This document shows positions 6,437 through 8,129 of a stretch of DNA of 8,129 bases, piece after piece; position 1 is the stretch's first letter, and each line of letters begins with the position of its first letter. Location: assembly GCA_002701765.1 (NCBI GenBank), contig NZXB01000064.1:3729-11857 (forward strand). Reading direction: 5' to 3'. Both the position numbers and the translations under genes were made by a program. Origin of the DNA: Porticoccaceae bacterium. GTDB taxonomy: Bacteria > Pseudomonadota > Gammaproteobacteria > Pseudomonadales > Porticoccaceae. A model generated the notes under the pieces. That model searched no databases and was not told the origin of the DNA. It was given only the letters and a program-made list of their open reading frames with translations.

Positions 6437-7196
6437 CATCGCCAAATCACTTTTACAAGATTTTGACAATCGCCGTCCTGGCGCCAGTTTTACCCACCTC
6501 AATCTCGAACTAAATATCGATCAAGCATATGATTTGCAATTTGCAATCGCCTCAATGAGAAAACAACGTGGCGAGAAAATTATAGGGTATAAAATTGGTT
6601 GCACCAGTGCCGCTATACAGCGGCAAATGGGAATAACGCACCCCGTTTTCGGACATGTTTGGGATTCAGAAACATATGAGTCCGGTTGCAAGCTCGCTCT
6701 CAGCCTGTTTGATCATCTAGCAATCGAAGGAGAGCTCGCAGTCACTCTCGGAGAAGACATTCCGTCCTCATCTTTGCTGCTCGAGCATCCCGAGGCCATA
6801 TGCGACATAAAGCCGGTGATCGAGTTACACAACAAAGTCTTCTATGCGACTGAAGACAAGCGCGCTTGCGAATTGATAGCAAACAATGCGATTCATGCAG
6901 GGATTGTCTGTTCTTCTATTCCAATTTCATCTGATGCCGCCGACGCTGTCTCTAATTTAAAAGTTTTTAGGAACAATGAATTAATTGGTGAGACCCTTAT
7001 CGATCATTTCAAATCTCGAATAGTAAGAGCTGTTGCCGAGTTAGTCGATCATTTGGGTCGCCATGGAGAAAGACTTCTGAAAGATCACATCGTACTCACT
7101 GGTTCGATGTTACCTCTTTGGCACGCTGGGAGTCAGGATATAATAACTGTGACAGTGGGTGCATGTGACCGGGTTTGCTGTCTCTTTGAAGGATGA
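6423..7196 (+). CDS. 2-keto-4-pentenoate hydratase family protein (MhpD/HpaH-like)
   Basis: From the ATG at 6423 the protein has 257 residues, normal for the family (about 260). It carries GYKIGCTS (Lys57), PVFGHVW, the metal-binding ExE of IEGELAV (Glu102, Glu104), the third ligand Glu134 in PVIELHN, and TGSML near 216-220. These match the Mg-dependent hydratases that add water to 2-hydroxypenta-2,4-dienoate or 2-oxohept-enedioate in meta-cleavage pathways, so a cytoplasmic role in processing a ring-opened product is likely. Decarboxylases of the same fold (DmpH-like) cannot be excluded. The start is uncertain: TTG at 6411 and GTG at 6414 are also in frame after a stop at 6405, and none has a clear ribosome site. 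ATG is preferred by codon and homology. The gene lies 130 bases after the GST, same strand, without a good intervening promoter, and is convergent with the FAH gene; the 158-base gap downstream holds no strong terminator. Confidence 0.9.
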   Translation: MQIHDIAKSLLQDFDNRRPGASFTHLNLELNIDQAYDLQFAIASMRKQRGEKIIGYKIGCTSAAIQRQMGITHPVFGHVWDSETYESGCKLALSLFDHLAIEGELAVTLGEDIPSSSLLLEHPEAICDIKPVIELHNKVFYATEDKRACELIANNAIHAGIVCSSIPISSDAADAVSNLKVFRNNELIGETLIDHFKSRIVRAVAELVDHLGRHGERLLKDHIVLTGSMLPLWHAGSQDIITVTVGACDRVCCLFEG

Positions 7197-7354
7197 CGAT
7201 CCTGTAATCAGCTGTCAAATCAAACTAGAAGATAACTCTCTTTTGGGTCTTGCTTGATATTACTAAAAATAGCCACTCTCGGACGTTATCAGCGTCAAAG
7301 CAACGCATGTTATGGAACAACATCTATTGACAATTCCCGAGGTCGATTATTAAT

Positions 7355-8129
7355 CTAGACGACCAAATTATTTAGACAACCTATAGACGAAATACAAATC
7401 TCGATCGTATCTCCCGAGGCAAGCCAGATTTGCGGATTTCTTGACATGCCCACCCCAGAAGGAGTGCCAGTCGCAATAATATCTCCTGGTTTAAGTGTTG
7501 TGAACTTGGATAAATAAATCACGATATCGACTACAGATAAGATCATTTCCGCAGTGTACGCCTGCTGCATCGTCTTACCATTCAATCTAGTTTCGATTTT
7601 TAACGCCTGAGGATCTCCAATCTCGCGAGTGGATACGATCCAAGGCCCTACGGATCCAGAGCGATCGAAGTTTTTGCCTGCTCCAACAGAATCGACCTGA
7701 AAGTCTCTGGCCGATCCATCCATAAAACAAGTATATCCCGCAATAAGATCGAAGGCTTGATTCTCAGAAGTTGCTTTTCCTTCAACACCGATGACCGCGG
7801 CCAATTCACCTTCGAAATCATAGCAATTAGTAGCCGGACTTTTACATAATTCACATTTATGCCCTACCAACGATTCTTTATTTCTCATAAAGATTGAAGG
7901 ATTCCCAGAAACATTAGCATCCGCAAACTCACTTGAATCGAGCTCTTGACGATGTGACCTGTAATTCCGTCCCACACAAAAATTGCGGCCTGACGCAGTA
8001 GGTGGGAGAAAAGATATTTTTTCTAACTCGATTGCAGATCTCGATCCATTATCACTAAAATCAACTGTCCCTCTTTGCCACGATGACAATAGATGTTCCG
8101 CCGTTTTGAAATGCGCAGATAAGTCTATA
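7355..8129 (-). CDS. Fumarylacetoacetate hydrolase (FAH) family enzyme, 5'-truncated by window edge
   Basis: 257 residues are visible, numbered here from the first whole codon at the window edge. The frame stays open to the edge: upstream of a TTG at 8089 it still reads IDLSAHFKTAEHLL, which fits the small N-terminal subdomain of FAH proteins, so the true start lies beyond 8129, probably a few tens of codons away. The catalytic domain shows CVGRNYRSH, the metal-binding ExE in YDFEGELAAVIG (Glu106, Glu108), Asp137 in CFMDGSARDFQ, Lys152 in GAGKNFDRSGSVGPW, and LKPGDIIATGTPSGVG. All expected ligands are present. Related enzymes cleave C-C bonds, decarboxylate or isomerise beta-diketo acids in aromatic or sugar-acid breakdown (fumarylpyruvate hydrolase, HpaG, 2,4-diketo-3-deoxy-rhamnonate hydrolase). 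The GKNFD/GPW pattern resembles the last kind and related beta-proteobacterial proteins; the exact reaction is open. It ends 158 bases from the convergent hydratase. Confidence 0.93.
   Translation of the reverse strand, partial: IDLSAHFKTAEHLLSSWQRGTVDFSDNGSRSAIELEKISFLPPTASGRNFCVGRNYRSHRQELDSSEFADANVSGNPSIFMRNKESLVGHKCELCKSPATNCYDFEGELAAVIGVEGKATSENQAFDLIAGYTCFMDGSARDFQVDSVGAGKNFDRSGSVGPWIVSTREIGDPQALKIETRLNGKTMQQAYTAEMILSVVDIVIYLSKFTTLKPGDIIATGTPSGVGMSRNPQIWLASGDTIEICISSIGCLNNLVV

Noticed and set aside
7308..7324. Small stem ATGTT/AACAT between hydratase and FAH gene as a terminator
   Set aside because: Only five AT-rich pairs, a 7-base loop and no T-run on either strand.

Overview
The window looks like part of a chromosome from a marine or environmental gammaproteobacterium. 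This rests on a large TonB-dependent receptor next to a DUF3604 lipoprotein, theta-like GST and fumarylacetoacetate-hydrolase (FAH) fold enzymes, moderate G+C and AT-rich spacers. The taxonomic guess is inference only. I see no rRNA, tRNA, CRISPR array, transposase or recognisable integration site.

Layout: (1) 1-1827 (+) is the barrel of a TonB-dependent receptor cut by the left edge, followed by a strong intrinsic terminator. (2) 1828-2208 is a spacer between convergent genes that holds two small palindromes. (3) 5006-2209 (-) is a two-gene operon: a short-chain dehydrogenase/reductase (SDR), then a DUF3604 lipoprotein of the PHP type, joined by a TAATG stop/start overlap. (4) 5007-5536 is a divergent control region with a plausible promoter for the SDR operon and a perfect 7-4-7 inverted repeat across its expected start site. 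(5) 5537-7196 (+) holds a theta-like GST, a 47-codon ORF of doubtful reality, and a 2-keto-4-pentenoate hydratase (MhpD/HpaH family). (6) 8129-7355 (-) is an FAH-family hydrolase/isomerase that runs off the right edge.

Taken together, an outer-membrane importer, an oxidoreductase, a GST, an enol/keto-acid hydratase and an FAH-fold enzyme fit uptake and breakdown of an aromatic or other ring-derived carbon source. The hydratase and FAH families act on products of meta-cleavage and similar ring opening. The substrate cannot be read from the sequence. The least understood part is the SDR-DUF3604 operon, a cytoplasmic oxidoreductase coupled in translation to a surface metal-hydrolase-like lipoprotein of unknown chemistry.

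Three start calls need care. The SDR most likely starts at 5006, not at the upstream ATG at 5078. The GST most likely starts at the GTG at 5537. The FAH gene has no true start in the window, and the TTG at 8089 is internal. I found no clear evidence of a wholly new system.
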